Part shown: positions 21,676 to 31,755 of the stretch, piece after piece | Numbering within the stretch: the first letter of the stretch is position 1 | Layout of the letters: every line of letters starts with the position of its first letter | Source: Ahaetulla prasina | Lineage: Eukaryota > Chordata > Lepidosauria > Squamata > Colubridae | Assembly (NCBI RefSeq): GCF_028640845.1 | Contig: NC_080546.1 | Span: 86,218,257-86,282,256 of the forward strand | Direction: 5' to 3' | DNA length: 64,000 bases | Position numbers and translations under genes: made by a program | Notes under the pieces: generated by a model | Database searches by the model: none | Told to the model about the DNA's origin: nothing | The model's input: the letters and a program-made list of their open reading frames with translations, nothing else

Positions 21676-22500
21676 ACAGAATACAGAATAACAGAGCTGG
21701 AAGGGACCTTAGAGGTCTTCCAGTCCAAGCCCCTGCTGAAGCAGGAGATCCTATCCTATGCTGGACAAAATGGCTGTTCAATCTCTTCTTTAAAAATCTA
21801 TTAATTTTAGTTGCGGGAGCACCCATGACTTCCAGAGGCAAGTCGTTCCACTGATTAATTGTTCTAACTATCAGGAAATTTCTCTTTCGTTCCAGATTGG
21901 ATCTCCCCCTTGATAAAGTTCCACCCATTGCTTCTTGTCCTGCCCTCCGGTGCTTTGAAGAATAAGTTGTCCCTCTCTTCCTTGTGGCAGCCCCTCCAGC
22001 ATTAAAGGTAAAGGTTCCCCTCGCACAAATGTGCTTAGTCGTTCCTGACTCTAGGGGGCGGTGCTCATCTCCATTTCAAAGCCGAAGAGCCAGCGCTGTC
22101 TGAAGACGTCTCCGTGGTCATGTGGCCGGCATGACTCAATGCCAAAGGCGCACGGAACGCTGTTACCTTCCCACCAAAGGTGGTCCCTATCTTTCTACTT
22201 GCATGTTTTTTACGTGCTTTCGAACTGCTAGGTTGGCAGAAGCTGGGACGGTTAACGGGAGCTCACCCCGTTACACGGCAGTACTAGGGATTTGAACTGC
22301 CGACCTTTTGATTGAGATGCTCAGCATCTTAGCCATTGAACCACCACACCCCCTTGTATTAGAAGACTGCTATTATGTCACCCTAGTTTCTCTCTTTGAT
22401 AGACCGCTTTGATGAAGATCACTCTTCATCATATATTTTAGCCTCCAGATGCCAAATGATCTTTGTTGCTCTTCTCTGCATTCTTTGTAGAGTCTCACTG
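21676..22500 (-). mobile_element. CR1 LINE 3' end split by a SINE
   Basis: Minus-strand CR1. The left part 21676-22004 reads, on the minus strand, CACCGGAGGGCAGGACAAG, AACTTTATCAAGG, AGGAAATTTCC and the CCAGCTCTGTTATTCTG tail. The right part 22361-22500 carries TCAAAGAGAGAAACTAGGG and AGAGTCTC. A SINE occupies 22005-22353. Confidence 0.82.
22005..22353 (-). mobile_element. tRNA-derived SINE (ACCTTT-tail family)
   Basis: Inverse of the 25721 copy: AAAGGTAAAGGTTCCCC tail at the left, GAAGACGTCTCCGTGG and GGTGGTCCCTATC in the middle, and promoter boxes at the right. The B box is altered (GGATTTGAACTGC on this strand). Flanks GCATTA / GTATTA are a degenerate duplication within CR1. Confidence 0.85.
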
Positions 22501-22600
22501 AAGAAAACGACCATGTGCAGTTAAATTGAACCTTCTCATGGTCTTTCATGCCTGACATTCTTCATTTCAAGCAATTAACTCTCTCTCACACAGACTGGAG

Positions 22601-23041
22601 CAGGGGTGAAATGCTCCCCGTTCGGACCAGATTGGCCGATCCGGTAGCAATGTTGGCAGGTGGTTCGGAGAACCGGTAGCCAAAATCCCTGCCCCTCCCC
22701 CCATGCCCAGGTGAGCCACGTGATCATCCGAGCTTTTTTTTTTTTTTACTTTTAAAAGCATTTTTTTAACAACCTCTTCGGCCGAAGAGGTTGTAAAAAA
22801 TGCTTTTAAAGGGTTAAAAAATATACAAATAGAATGAGACTATTGCCTTACACACTGTAAGCCACCCTGAGTCTTCGGAGAAGGGCGGGATATAAATGTA
22901 AACAAAAAACAAAAAAACAAAAAAAAACCCCAGGCTCTGCTGATCCCAGCTGAGGTGCCTGATCCTCAGAGGCTTTTTTTTTTTTTTTTTTTGCTTTTAA
23001 AGGCATTTTTAAAAAGGTGAAAAAGCTGAAGCCTGCTAGGC

Positions 23042-23113
<72 letters not shown>

Positions 23114-23364
23114 AGAGAGGGAGGAAAAGGGAGAGGAAAGGAAAGACTACAAACCTGACACGAAACGGAGCTTCAGAGGATAATCCAGGACTGGAAGGGA
23201 CCTGGAGGTCATCTAGTCCAACCCTGCTCTAGTAGGACATGGTTAGTGAGTTTCTGTCTTTTGATCCCCCAGTCACATAGCCACGCCCACCCAGTCACAT
23301 GACCCCAGCACCACCAAGCCACACCCACAGAACTGGTAGGAAAGAAATTTAGATTTCACCCCTG
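22601..23364. mobile_element. hAT-like element with palindrome and simple repeats
   Basis: Termini CAGGGGTGAAATGCTCC and GATTTCACCCCTG; flanks GACTGGAG (22593-22600) and CACTGGAG (23365-23372), 7 of 8. Inside are a perfect 26-bp palindrome (22769-22794), a SINE-tail fragment (22830-22905), a GAAA array (23041-23114) and a short CR1-like piece (23160-23245). Confidence 0.82.
23041..23114. repeat. (GAAA)n microsatellite
   Basis: About 18 uninterrupted AAGA/GAAA units followed by a purine-only stretch to 23144. Confidence 0.95.
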
Positions 23365-23551
23365 CACTGGAGGTACCACTGAAAGAAATTTCATATGTCT
23401 ACCTACGGCAGGGCTGTGAAACTCAGATGTTTAGATCTGACGTGCGGGGCCACCCTGGAAACAGTGAAGCACGTGGCCCCTCACAAGTTCCATTGCTGCT
23501 GGCAGAGTGCTAACAAAGCAAACTACTAGGAAAAGTAGCATCTGATCACAC

Positions 23552-24357
23552 CAGAGGTGCTATTCAGCCGATTCGGACTGGTTCGACTGAACTGCTAGAA
23601 GAAATCACCGCCCACCTATTCCGGCTCTATGCCATCCTATTTAGGCATGTTTTTGAGGCTAGGCGCATGTGAGCAAAGTGCATGCACGGGTGGCCGGGCA
23701 CATATGCAGAACACAATGTTGTGACTCAGGCCCAAGTAGGTAGTAATAAACTTAGTCCGTGGAAAAACAAACTTTATTCGAACAGCTGGGAATTACTTCA
23801 TTCCCAGCGTCGTTCAACTCAAAGTAAAACAAATGCCTCCCAACACAAATTCCTCAGTTATCTCACAAATCTTCGTCCAATTAGGCAAACTGCCAAAGGC
23901 CCTTCCTGACAAACAAACAGAAGCCACAAAAACAAAGACGTACACGAAGCAGAGGATGAAGCAGAAGACTCAGCTACAACATTGTTTTCTGGCAAAACTG
24001 AAACACCGGTGCTGGTCTGTTTTAAGCCTTATGGGAGGGGCCAATCATCTCTTGGCCCTACTCCTGAGTCATCTTCTCTATATGAGCTGCTCTTGCCTTC
24101 TAGCAGCTCTTCTCATGCGTGCATTAGGAACAGGCTCCTCCTGTTCCTTTGCCTCACTACTATGAATCTCTGGAGGCTCTGGAGTCTGCACCTGACTTCC
24201 TGATGGCCCTGGCCTCACCTCAGCCTCATCGCTGTCTGACTCTGTTGCCAGCTCCGTAGGCTGCTGATGGACCACAACAGGCAGGTGAGAGTGCAAACAA
24301 AGCGAGCATGCATGCGAGGGGCAAACCAGTGGTAACATAATCTGAAACCCGCCCCTG
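23552..24357. mobile_element. hAT-like element (CAGAGGTGCTATTCAG group), nested
   Basis: Left terminus CAGAGGTGCTATTCAGCCG, right terminus CTGAAACCCGCCCCTG. Flanks GATCACAC and GAACACAC match 7 of 8. It contains TTTAGGCATGTTTTTGAGG text shared with the copies at 26151 and 50594. Split by an LTR at 23717. Confidence 0.75.
23717..24279 (-). mobile_element. Solo LTR, family B
   Basis: TGTTGTGACTC...GACCACAACA, a TG...CA structure with a 7-bp terminal inverse (TGTTGTG/CACAACA). On the minus strand CATAAGGCTTAAAA near 24030 may be the TATA region. Flanks CACAA and GGCAG do not match, so no duplication is visible. A partial second copy lies at 9812-10117. Confidence 0.78.
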
Positions 24358-24481
24358 GAACACACGAGTGACATCAAGCTAGCCACGCCCCCCATGGCCA
24401 CGCCCCTCAGTCTCCCCCGAGGTCAAACACAACCTTAATGCAGCCCTCAATAAAATTGAGTTTGACACCTTTGACCTACAC

Positions 24482-25708
24482 ACAAGTGAAACCTTCAATA
24501 TACAGTTTTTTTTTCCAACTCCGAATACTTTTCGGCAGCATTTAGCGAGTTGCCCTTTAAATGAGCAAGTTAGGAAATGATCAACTGGATCACATGTTCC
24601 CTTGGTAACGACAAAATAATTGTCTTCCTAGGTTTGGGAATCCCATCTCGATTAATTGTCATAGCCTTCCTTTTTTAAAATAAAAAATAAAAATTGCAAA
24701 ACTGCAGCCAAAGGTTCTAATACCAAAATAAGAAAGCCGTTATTTGGACATTGCTGATTGGGAAGCTTAAGTACTTCTTTAAACCTTGTTTTCTCCTCCC
24801 CCACCCCACCCCCTGTAATGGGACAGATGCACATAAGGACGTTAAAGGAAAATAATGAGATTGCGATACAATCTGGGATTTAGTTCCCTGTTCAATAACT
24901 TTGTGCTGGCAAAATAGGGATTGTGCAACGCTTCTCAATGAAAGCCATTCACTTACTCGGTGTTTGGCCGCCCGAGTGTAATGTAAATCGAGCCTGCAAG
25001 GAGATCAAGCGATGTGATTATGTAGCTTTATTAATTTCTTTTTTATAAAAAAAAAAAAAGGTCACCCAAGAGTGTGCCATTTTCTCCAAAATGAAGTGGC
25101 ACCGAGACAGCATTTGCTGATTGCTTATTCAGGCTCCTTTGCCTTCTGTTTGCTTCCATCGTGGGCAACCATGTTGATACATTCATGCAAGCTTTTTAGA
25201 ATCGGAGTTTACTGTCCTTGACTCCCAAAGGGATAATTACTATCCCAGCCTAGATTGTCTTTGGCAGATGAAAGGCTATTTCTCACATGGTGCGTTATGC
25301 CGTTATCTTGCGCAGGTGTTGCAGAAAGCAAAAAAAAGAAAGAAAAGAAAGAAAAAGAAAAGGAAAAGAAAAGAAAAGAACAAGTCCATCCGTTCCAGAG
25401 TCTGGCAGGCGTGATAGCCAACCCTTGGGAGTTGGAAAATATCATTTGGAAGAAAAAAATCACCCTGTTTTTCTGTCACATGATATGCATTTCCAAATAG
25501 TTAATGATCTCATCAGGTGAGATTACATAAAATGGCCAAAGTTATTAACCGAGGCTTCTCCTAGGTGTGCGGTTGTCTTTGGGGAATCTTGAAGACAAAT
25601 AAGATGCGTAGGGATCTTATTTGTCTGGTTGGAAGATATTTGAATTCCAGTTGTGCTCTACCGAAACCTCTTCCTCCTAAATCTTTTTTCCTATATTTTT
25701 CACCTTGG
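24482..25708. other. No gene recognised
   Basis: AT-rich, apparently lower in repeats than its surroundings. A purine run at 25330-25380 (GAAAAG units) yields spurious frames. Confidence 0.45.
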
Positions 25709-25720
25709 TAACTCCTGGTT

Positions 25721-26058
25721 GAGGGACGCGATGGCTCCGTGGTTAAGACGCTGATTTTGTCGATTGAAAGGTCGGCAGTTCAGCGGTTCGAATCCCGAGT
25801 GCCGTGTAACTTGTCCAAGCTTCTGCCAACCTAGCAGTTCGAAAGCACGTAAAAAATGCAAGTAGAAAAATAGGGACTACTTTGGTGGGAAGATAACAGC
25901 GTTCCGTACACTTTTGGTGCTTAGTCATGCCGGCCACATGACCATGGAGACGTCTTCGGACAGCGCTGGCTCTTTGGTTTTGAAACGGAGATGCGCACCA
26001 CCCACTAGAGTCGGGAATGACTATGTGCAAGGGGAACCTTTACCTTTACCTTTACCTT
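25721..26058 (+). mobile_element. tRNA-derived SINE, complete, with exact TSD
   Basis: Full-length 338-bp copy. A box TGGCTCCGTGG at 25732-25742, B box GGTTCGAATCC at 25785-25795, a conserved body (AAAAAATGCAAGTAGAAAAATAG) and a tail of TTTACC units. The exact 12-bp duplication TAACTCCTGGTT is at 25709-25720 and 26059-26070. The best-preserved member of the family here. Confidence 0.95.
25732..25795 (+). promoter_or_regulatory. RNA polymerase III internal promoter (A and B boxes)
   Basis: The SINE's tRNA-like A box and B box, 42 bp apart. The B box matches the GGTTCGAANCC consensus fully; the A box departs at two central bases. Confidence 0.75.
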
Positions 26059-26150
26059 TAACTCCTGGTTATCGGGGGTGGGGGGATGAAATCTTTTCCA
26101 GACATTCCACAAAGGAATAAATACTCAAAATTACAATTCTTTAGATAAAG

Positions 26151-26314
26151 TCAGAGGTTATATTCAGCCGGTTTGCACCGGTTCGGGTGAACCAGTAGCA
26201 GCAATTGTAGGTGGGCCTGCCCACCCACCCCGGCTTCAAGTTGTGCTATTTAGGCATTTTTTTGAGGCCGGGCATATGCACAGAATTCAGAATCTGCTGA
26301 ATTCAAACAGAAAA
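26151..26314. mobile_element. hAT-like fragment (CAGAGGTNNTATTCAGCCGG group)
   Basis: Starts CAGAGGTTATATTCAGCCGG with CACCGGTTCGGGTGAACC and TTTAGGCATTTTTTTGAGG. The Gypsy element at 26320 lies immediately to the right. I did not find the continuation beyond 31709. Confidence 0.6.
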
Positions 26315-26319
26315 TAGAC

Positions 26320-26863
26320 TGTTCTGTTTCCCTTCCCCCAATACTCCCAGCAAAGAGTCCGTCAGAGGCCTTCCTTTTTTTTCCTTTTATTTACATAGAT
26401 ACATGTCCTGGCCACGTCTACCCACGGGCCTGCCAAGTTTCTGGAGATAACGAGGAAATTATAGATAAGGCCAGAATTACTCACGAATATATTCTTCCCT
26501 CCATGAATTATCTTGCGCCAAATTCATTGTTTTGTCCGAGACAAAAAACCAGGAAGTCCCGCCTCCTATTTATAGTCTCTGCAGATGTCACTGCATGACA
26601 ATTATGACTTGGCTTTGTCCCAACTCTTCCGCTGCTGCGCACGCCGATCAAGCCTTCGTAACCTTGCGTCCCTCCAAAACTGTTCTTGGGGCGTTGCCAA
26701 ATCAGAAGAAGGCCCGGGAGAATCAGGCCTTGCCGGCCCCTCCCTTTGAGTGGGTGCCAGGGAGGGAGAGGGCTCAAGAGAAGCAGGGCTTGCCAGGTCT
26801 TCTCCCTCATTTTCTGAATCATCCGAGTCCAGGAGTCTGGGTCCAGGAACCTGGGTCACAACA
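26320..26863 (-). repeat. 3' LTR of the Gypsy element
   Basis: TGTTCTGTTTCC...GGGTCACAACA. It carries an inverse AATAAA (TTTATTT near 26387) and inverse TATAAATA (TATTTATA near 26567). Just inside it (26864-26895) the minus strand is purine-rich (GGTGAGGGATAG), a plausible polypurine tract. Confidence 0.93.
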
Positions 26864-26934
26864 CTATCCCTCACCGCAGGGCCCTTCCCCGGGCTGACGA
26901 TCGGGATGCGGTCGGGCTGGGTTCTGCTCATGGA

Positions 26935-27425
26935 AGGCCTGCACCAGGTCAGGGCATGAACGCCGGAGGCATCTACCCAGGAGAAATCAGTCCCGTATCC
27001 CTTCCACGCGATCAAATATTGGAAACGACCCTTTAGCCAGCGAGAGTCTCAGACGCTGTGGACTTCAGATTCCTCAGATCCGTCCTCAGCGACAGTGACG
27101 GGTGCTGTTGGGCACCGAAGGGGACTCGTGTGGCCTCAGGAACCAGAAGGGACCGTGAAAACGGGTGGATCCGCATGGATCGTGGCAGGGTCAGTCGGTA
27201 GGCTACCGGGTTGATGACTGCCTCGACAGGGAACGGGCCGATGAATCGGTGGTCCAACTTCTTTACCGGGCGGTCGGACGGGAGGTGTTTGGTGGAGAGC
27301 CACACCCGGTCTCCAACTGCCAGCGGGGGCGTTGCCCGTCGGGAGCGGTCGGCGGACCGTTTGTAGTCCTCCTTTGCCCGATTCAGCTGCTGACGTACCA
27401 ACTGTTGGACCGCATGCAATTCCGT
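26935..27425 (-). pseudogene. Gypsy integrase C-terminus with chromodomain
   Basis: 27419-27033 encodes the post-core integrase segment: QLNRAKEDYKRSADRSR, LAVGDRVWLSTKHLP, KLDHRFIGPFPVEAV and the GPF/Y-type motif, then NPVAYRLTLP and HPFSRSLLVPE. After a stop at 27033, the next frame gives FQYLIAWKGYGTDFSWVDASGVHAL (27021-26943). This is a chromodomain signature (Y-L-x-x-W-K-G-Y, then W at the second aromatic position) that targets chromoviruses to histone marks. Hence the chromovirus assignment. Confidence 0.8.
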
Positions 27426-28846
27426 CAGGAAGGTCTGCGTTTCGGGAACAGGAGAGTCCGGTGGTGCCAGAGGGAAGAGCCGCGGATGGTACCCACATTG
27501 GCAAAGAACGGGGTCATCTGAGTAGAGGTGTGCTGAGAGTTGTTAAAAGCAAACTCCGCCAGGGACAGGTAGTCGGCCCAGTTGTCCTGTTGCTGGTTGA
27601 TGAAGCAACGGAGATACTGTTCCAGTATACCGATGACCTTCTCTGTACCCCCGTCGGTCTCCGGATGGTGCGATGACGACAGACATACCTGCACCTCCAA
27701 CGCGGCCATCAGGCTCTTCCAGAAGCGGGCTGTGAACTGAACTCCGCGGTCCGAAACCACCCTGTCCGGTAGACCATGGAGGCGGAAGATGTGCTGCAGA
27801 AAGAGACGGGCCGTTTTTGCGGCTGTGGGCAGTCCGCGGCATGGGATGAAGTGTGCCATCTTGGTGAGCATGTCCACCACCACCAGCACCGTGGTGAACC
27901 CAGAGGACGGCGGCAGGTCTGTCAGGAAATCCATAGAGATCGCCCCCCAGGGTCTGTCGGGTGTCGGCAAGGGCTGGAGGAGCCCGGGAGGGGCCCCCGT
28001 GGCGGTCTTGGCTTGCCGGCACGGTACGCAGGATGTCACGAAGGCATGTATATCATGCCGCACTCGGGGCCACCAAAAGGTCCGTGTCACCAGGTGGAGG
28101 GTCTTGAAGAACCCAAAATGTCCTGCTGCAGGGTTGTCGTGGCACTGGGTCATGACGAGGGCTCGGAGTGGTCCTGTGGGCACATATAATCGCCCCCGAA
28201 ACTTGAGTAAGTCCTCCTCCAAGGTCCAAGGAGACGTGGGGCCCACCTCCGCCTCTCCTTTGCTGCGACCAGGCGCCCTGGCGCTGCGCCTCGCACCTGG
28301 GCCCGCAAGTCCACTGGCTCCGTGCTGCGGCCAAGGCTTCTGCCGCAGCACTGTCCGTGGAGGAAGGGGGTCCTTGGCGCAGAGGTACTCTGGCTTGCGG
28401 GACAGGGCATCCGCCCTCCGGTTGTGACCGCTGGGAATGTAGGTCACGCGGAAGTTGAACCGGCAAAACAACGACCACCGGATCTGCCGCTGGTTTAACT
28501 TCCGAGCTGTGGTGAGGTGCTCGAGATTCCGATGGTCCGCTCGACCTCCACCTGATGTCGGGCCCTCCAGATGGTGTCGCCAAGCCTCGAATGCAGCCTT
28601 GATAGCCAGCAACTCTTTTCCCAGATAGTGTAGTTGCGCCGGAAGGGTTGAGTTTCCGGGAGTAGTAAGCGCAGGGAAAAGTGTGCCGCCATTCGCCGGA
28701 GCCTGTAGCAGCACCGCTCCCAGAGCCACATTGACGCGTCCGTTTCCACCACAAAAGGCCGGAGCGGGTCGGGATGCCTCAGGACGGGTTCCGTGACGAA
28801 GGCTTTCTTGAGGGCTGTGAATGCTTCTTGCTGCGGGGGAATGCAA
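27425..28846 (-). pseudogene. Gypsy RNase H and integrase, longest open frame of the element
   Basis: A 473-codon open block. Its N-terminal part is RNase H, though the first catalytic residues (VVETDASMWLW) lie in another frame near 28755. Visible here are LGAVLLQ, DHRNLEHLTTARKLNQRQIRW and HNRRADALSRKPEY. Integrase follows. The zinc-binding HHCC is at residues 236, 243, 273 and 276, in CHDNPAAGHFGFF and SCVPCRQAK. The catalytic D,D-35-E triad is at Asp306 (ISMDFLTDLP), Asp366 (VSDRGVQFT) and Glu402 (TDGGTEKV). All seven residues are present. The frame is lost near residue 455, just after the core. Confidence 0.92.
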
Positions 28847-28859
28847 CCTTCTTCCTGAG

Positions 28860-29700
28860 GAGCTGGGTAAGTGGAGCTGTCAGTGTGGCGAAGCCCGGGA
28901 TGAAGGTCCGGTAGTAGTTGGCGAAGCCCAGTAGGCGCTGAACATCCTTCACCCGACGAGGGGCTTCCCAGCTACACAAAGCTTCTACTTTACATGGGTC
29001 CATGGCTATGCCCTCGGGCGAGATGATATGCCCGAGGAATTCTATGGAAGTCCGGAAGAAGACGCATTGAGTTGTTGCTCCCGCAAGCGTTGCAGAACCA
29101 GACTGACGTGTCGAAGGTGGCTTTCCTGGACCGGAGTAAATCAGGATGTCGCCGAGGTAGATAACCACGAACCGATCCAACATGTCTCGGAACACGCTCA
29201 TGAAGTGCTGAAAACGGCGGGAGCATTGGTCAACCCAAATGGCATGACAGTGTATTCGTAGTGTCCGTATCGGGTGCCGAATGCCGCCTTCCATTCGCCT
29301 CCTTCTCGTATCCGCACCAGGTTGTAGGCCCCGGAGATCGAGCTTGGTGAAGATCGTGGCCTCCCGCAACCTTTCCAGTAGCTCCGGATGAGCGGCAGGG
29401 GTAGCGATTCCGCACCGTAATGGCGTTTAGCCGCGGTAATCACAGCATAGGCGCAAGTCCCCTGTCTTCTTCTTCACAAAGAGGACCGGGGCCGAGAGAG
29501 GGACTTTGAAGGCGGATGAACCTCGGGCCAGGTTTTTGTCCAGGAAGTCCCTGAGGCGGCCAACTCGGGCTCCGACATGGAATACAGGCGTCCCACAGGC
29601 AGTGGTGCGTTGGGCAGAAGGTCCACGGGCAATCGAGGGCCGATGCGGGGTAGTCGGTCCGCCTCCTTCTCGCTGAACACGCCGGGCGAAGTCCGTCAGC
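28860..29700 (-). pseudogene. Gypsy reverse transcriptase, active-site variant YLGD
   Basis: Polymerase region in several frames. ARVGRLRDFLDKNLARG and [17 protein letters not shown] lie at the right end (29600-29427). [36 protein letters not shown] follows (about 29360-29200). Then come [27 protein letters not shown] and, past a break, FLGHIISPEGIAMDPCKVEAL and VQRLLGFANYYRTFIPGF. The catalytic tetrad, YLDD in this family, reads YLGD at 29159-29148, replacing the first of the paired aspartates. With the frameshifts this makes the enzyme almost certainly inactive. Confidence 0.88.
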
Positions 29701-30090
29701 TCAGGAGGCAAGGTGATGGCAGCGGTGGGGACGTTCTGGCCGGCACAGGTGTGGCGGATGTGATCGACGCACTGCAGACTCGGGAAAGAGATGGCGTTCG
29801 CGACCAGGCCACCTGAGGATCGTGGGTCCAAGCCAGGCCAACCCAAGGACCAAGGGAAAATGAAGGTCCGCCGTGACATAAAACTGGATCGCCTCCTCAT
29901 GGTCCCCAATAGCCAGGCGCAAAGGCTGGGTGGCGAATTTAATGGGGCCGGACACCAGTTCTCGCCCATCAATTGTCTCTACCGCATCGGAGGGTCCACC
30001 GGAACCACGGGACCGCAAACTGGGTCACAAAGGCCTGGTCCATAAAGTTTGTTGTGGCCCCTGAGTCCACCAGCGCATGCGCCTGGAGCC
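29700..30090 (-). pseudogene. Gypsy aspartic protease region
   Basis: Retropepsin-type region that would cleave the gag-pol polyprotein. The catalytic motif VDSGATTNF is encoded at about 30070-30041 in one frame. The rest (VETIDGRELVSGPIKFATQPLRL, FYVTADLHFPLVLGLAWL) continues in another, so an indel lies between. VLGLAWL is the usual flap-distal motif before reverse transcriptase. The active-site Asp-Ser-Gly itself is intact. Confidence 0.78.
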
Positions 30091-30152
30091 CGTCCGACTG
30101 GTTCCCCAACCATATCCGTGTGTCCAGAATCAGATGCCGAGGGGCCCAGAGT

Positions 30153-31130
30153 CTACTTCCGCAACGCCCAGTGGGGCTTAGTACGTGCCCGACCTAGGGT
30201 TTCCCGAGGTCGGGCCTGCTCCGCTTCCGATTGGTCACGCTGTGATTCGGGACCGGCGTCGTGCCCCACTTCGCTTTCTGGGGCAAGAAGCGGCGAGTGG
30301 CCGGGCTCCCACAGTACAGGCACAATCCCCTTGGCGCCCGGTTCCGCTCCTGGGCTGTTAGGCGAGGTCTGGCCGCTCCCAACTCCATGGGCTCTTCCGC
30401 AGCGGTTACAAAACGTGGGGCGACCCTGGGTGCTGGTGGTGCAGGAAGTGGGGTGCAGATGTCGACGGAGGGTCCCGGGGTGCGACGGGACGGTCGCCGC
30501 TGCAGACGGGCATCGAGGCGGAGACAAAGGGCACCAAGTTGTCGAGGGTCCGCGGCGCCTCCACGCGGCCAGCTCGCCTTGCAATTCCTCTGAGAGTCCC
30601 TCCTGAACGCTGGCCCACCAGCGCTGCATCATTCCAGTCAGAGTCCTGGCACAAAAGACGAAATTGCGATGTACTCCTGCAGGGGCGTTTCCTTGACGGA
30701 GTTCCTTAAGGCGCCTGGTTGCCGCCAGCATTCGAACGGGTCCTCATACATGGTGCGAGGTGCTGCCAAAACGCTGTTGGTCCGCCAGCAGGGGCTGTCC
30801 TGGAGCAAGAGGGCGTGGCCCATCGAGCAGCCGAGCCGGAAAGAAGGTTAATCACGAAGGCCACCTTAGCCCGGTCATCTGGGAAATCCTCTGGCCTCAT
30901 AGCCATGTAGAGCTGGCACTGTCCCAAGAAGGTCGGGAACATCTCAGGCTGCCCAGAAAACTTATCCGCACGGTTATCGGGCACTTGCGACGAGGAGGAG
31001 GAGTGGGAGGATGGGGGCTGCAGGCACATTCCTGGCAGCAAGTTGGCCTGCCAAGTGAGCCACTTGCTGCTGGAGCTGTTGATTAGCCGCGTAGCTGCTC
31101 TAACTGCTGCTGTACCTGCTGCTGATCCAT
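30153..31130 (-). pseudogene. Gypsy gag, frameshifted
   Basis: Structural gag of the retrotransposon. The likely start is the ATG at 31130 (MDQQQVQQQLEQL), a Gln-rich leader interrupted soon after. The capsid-like region in the next frame reads DKFSGQPEMFPTFLGQCQLYM, DDRAKVAFVINLLSGSAARWATP and FWQHLAPCM. That pattern (F-x-G, FLxQCxLY, RAKVAFVIxLLSGxAxxWATP) matches sushi-like Gypsy gag and its domesticated relatives. Further on, RTLTGMMQRWWASVQEGLSEELQGELA precedes a nucleic-acid-binding knuckle. Its first half is visible as CLYCGSP, but the last Cys is absent and the frame shifts inside it. At least two indels break the gene. Confidence 0.82.
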
Positions 31131-31168
31131 CTTTGGTGGAAGATGTTTTAGTCAGGTCTTGGACAAAA

Positions 31169-31704
31169 TGTTCTGTTTCCTTCCCCAATACTCCCAGCAA
31201 AGAGTCCGTCAGAGGCCTTCCTTTTTTCCTTTTATTTACATAGATACATGTCCTGGCCACGCCTACCCACGGGCCTGCCAAGTTTCTGGAGATTACGAGG
31301 AAATTATAGATAAGGCCAGAATTACTCACGAATATATTCTTCCCTCCATGAATTATCTTGCGCCAAATTCATTGTTTTGTCCGAGACAAAAAACCAGGAA
31401 GTCCCGCCTCCTATTTATAGTCTCTGCAGATGTCACTGCATGACAATTATGACTTGGCTTTGTCCCAACTCTTCCGCTGCTGCGCACGCCGATCAAGCCT
31501 TGGTAACCTTGCGTCCCTCCAAAACTGTTCTTGGGGCGCTACAAATCAGAAGAAGGCCCCGGAGAATCAGGCCTTGCCCCCTCCCTCTGAGTGGGTGCCA
31601 GGGAGGGAGAGGGCTCAAGAGAAGCAGGGCTTGCCAGGTCTTCTCCCTCATTTTCTGAATCATCCGAGTCCAGGAGTCTGGGTCCAGGAACCTGGGTCAC
31701 AACA
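31169..31704 (-). repeat. 5' LTR of the Gypsy element
   Basis: Near-identical to the LTR at 26320. The promoter TATA box on the minus strand is TATAAATA at 31419-31412. The adjacent internal bases (31168 leftward) read TTTTGTCCAAGACC, where a primer-binding site is expected. I could not match it to a tRNA. Confidence 0.93.
31412..31419 (-). promoter_or_regulatory. TATA box in Gypsy 5' LTR
   Basis: TATAAATA on the minus strand, with GC-rich GGAGGCGGG just downstream. Position in the LTR suits a U3 core promoter; function is inferred. Confidence 0.6.
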
Positions 31705-31755
31705 TAGACAGTCATCTTCTGAATTTTTTTTAAAGTATGGTTTCTGCACAGAATA

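Larger units (their letters stand above)
23409..24473. mobile_element. hAT element (CAGGGGTGTCAAACTC family), outer shell
   Basis: Left end CAGGGCTGTGAAACTCAG, right end GAGTTTGACACCTTTG. Flanks ACCTACGG (23401-23408) and ACCTACAC (24474-24481) match 6 of 8. It holds a second hAT (23552-24357), which in turn holds an LTR. Confidence 0.72.
26320..31704 (-). mobile_element. Gypsy/Ty3 (chromovirus-type) LTR retrotransposon, both LTRs present
   Basis: A 5385-bp element with LTRs at 26320-26863 and 31169-31704 and an exact 5-bp duplication TAGAC (26315-26319 and 31705-31709). The internal region, read leftward, encodes gag, protease, reverse transcriptase, RNase H, integrase and a chromodomain-like end, the Metaviridae order. 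The two LTRs differ by about seven substitutions and a few small indels by eye, so the insertion is fairly recent. Frameshifts and a changed polymerase motif make it unlikely to be autonomous. GC content is much higher than the flanks. Confidence 0.95.

Noticed and set aside
25785..25795. Possible tRNA gene from a perfect B box
   Set aside because: No cloverleaf or acceptor stem around it; the body and TTTACC tail show it is a SINE.
27776..28427. Plus-strand frames of 137-212 codons
   Set aside because: Antisense shadows of the Gypsy RNase H/integrase frame, which carries all the catalytic motifs.
30049..30606. Plus-strand frame of 185 codons
   Set aside because: Antisense to Gypsy gag, open because of high GC; no recognisable domain.
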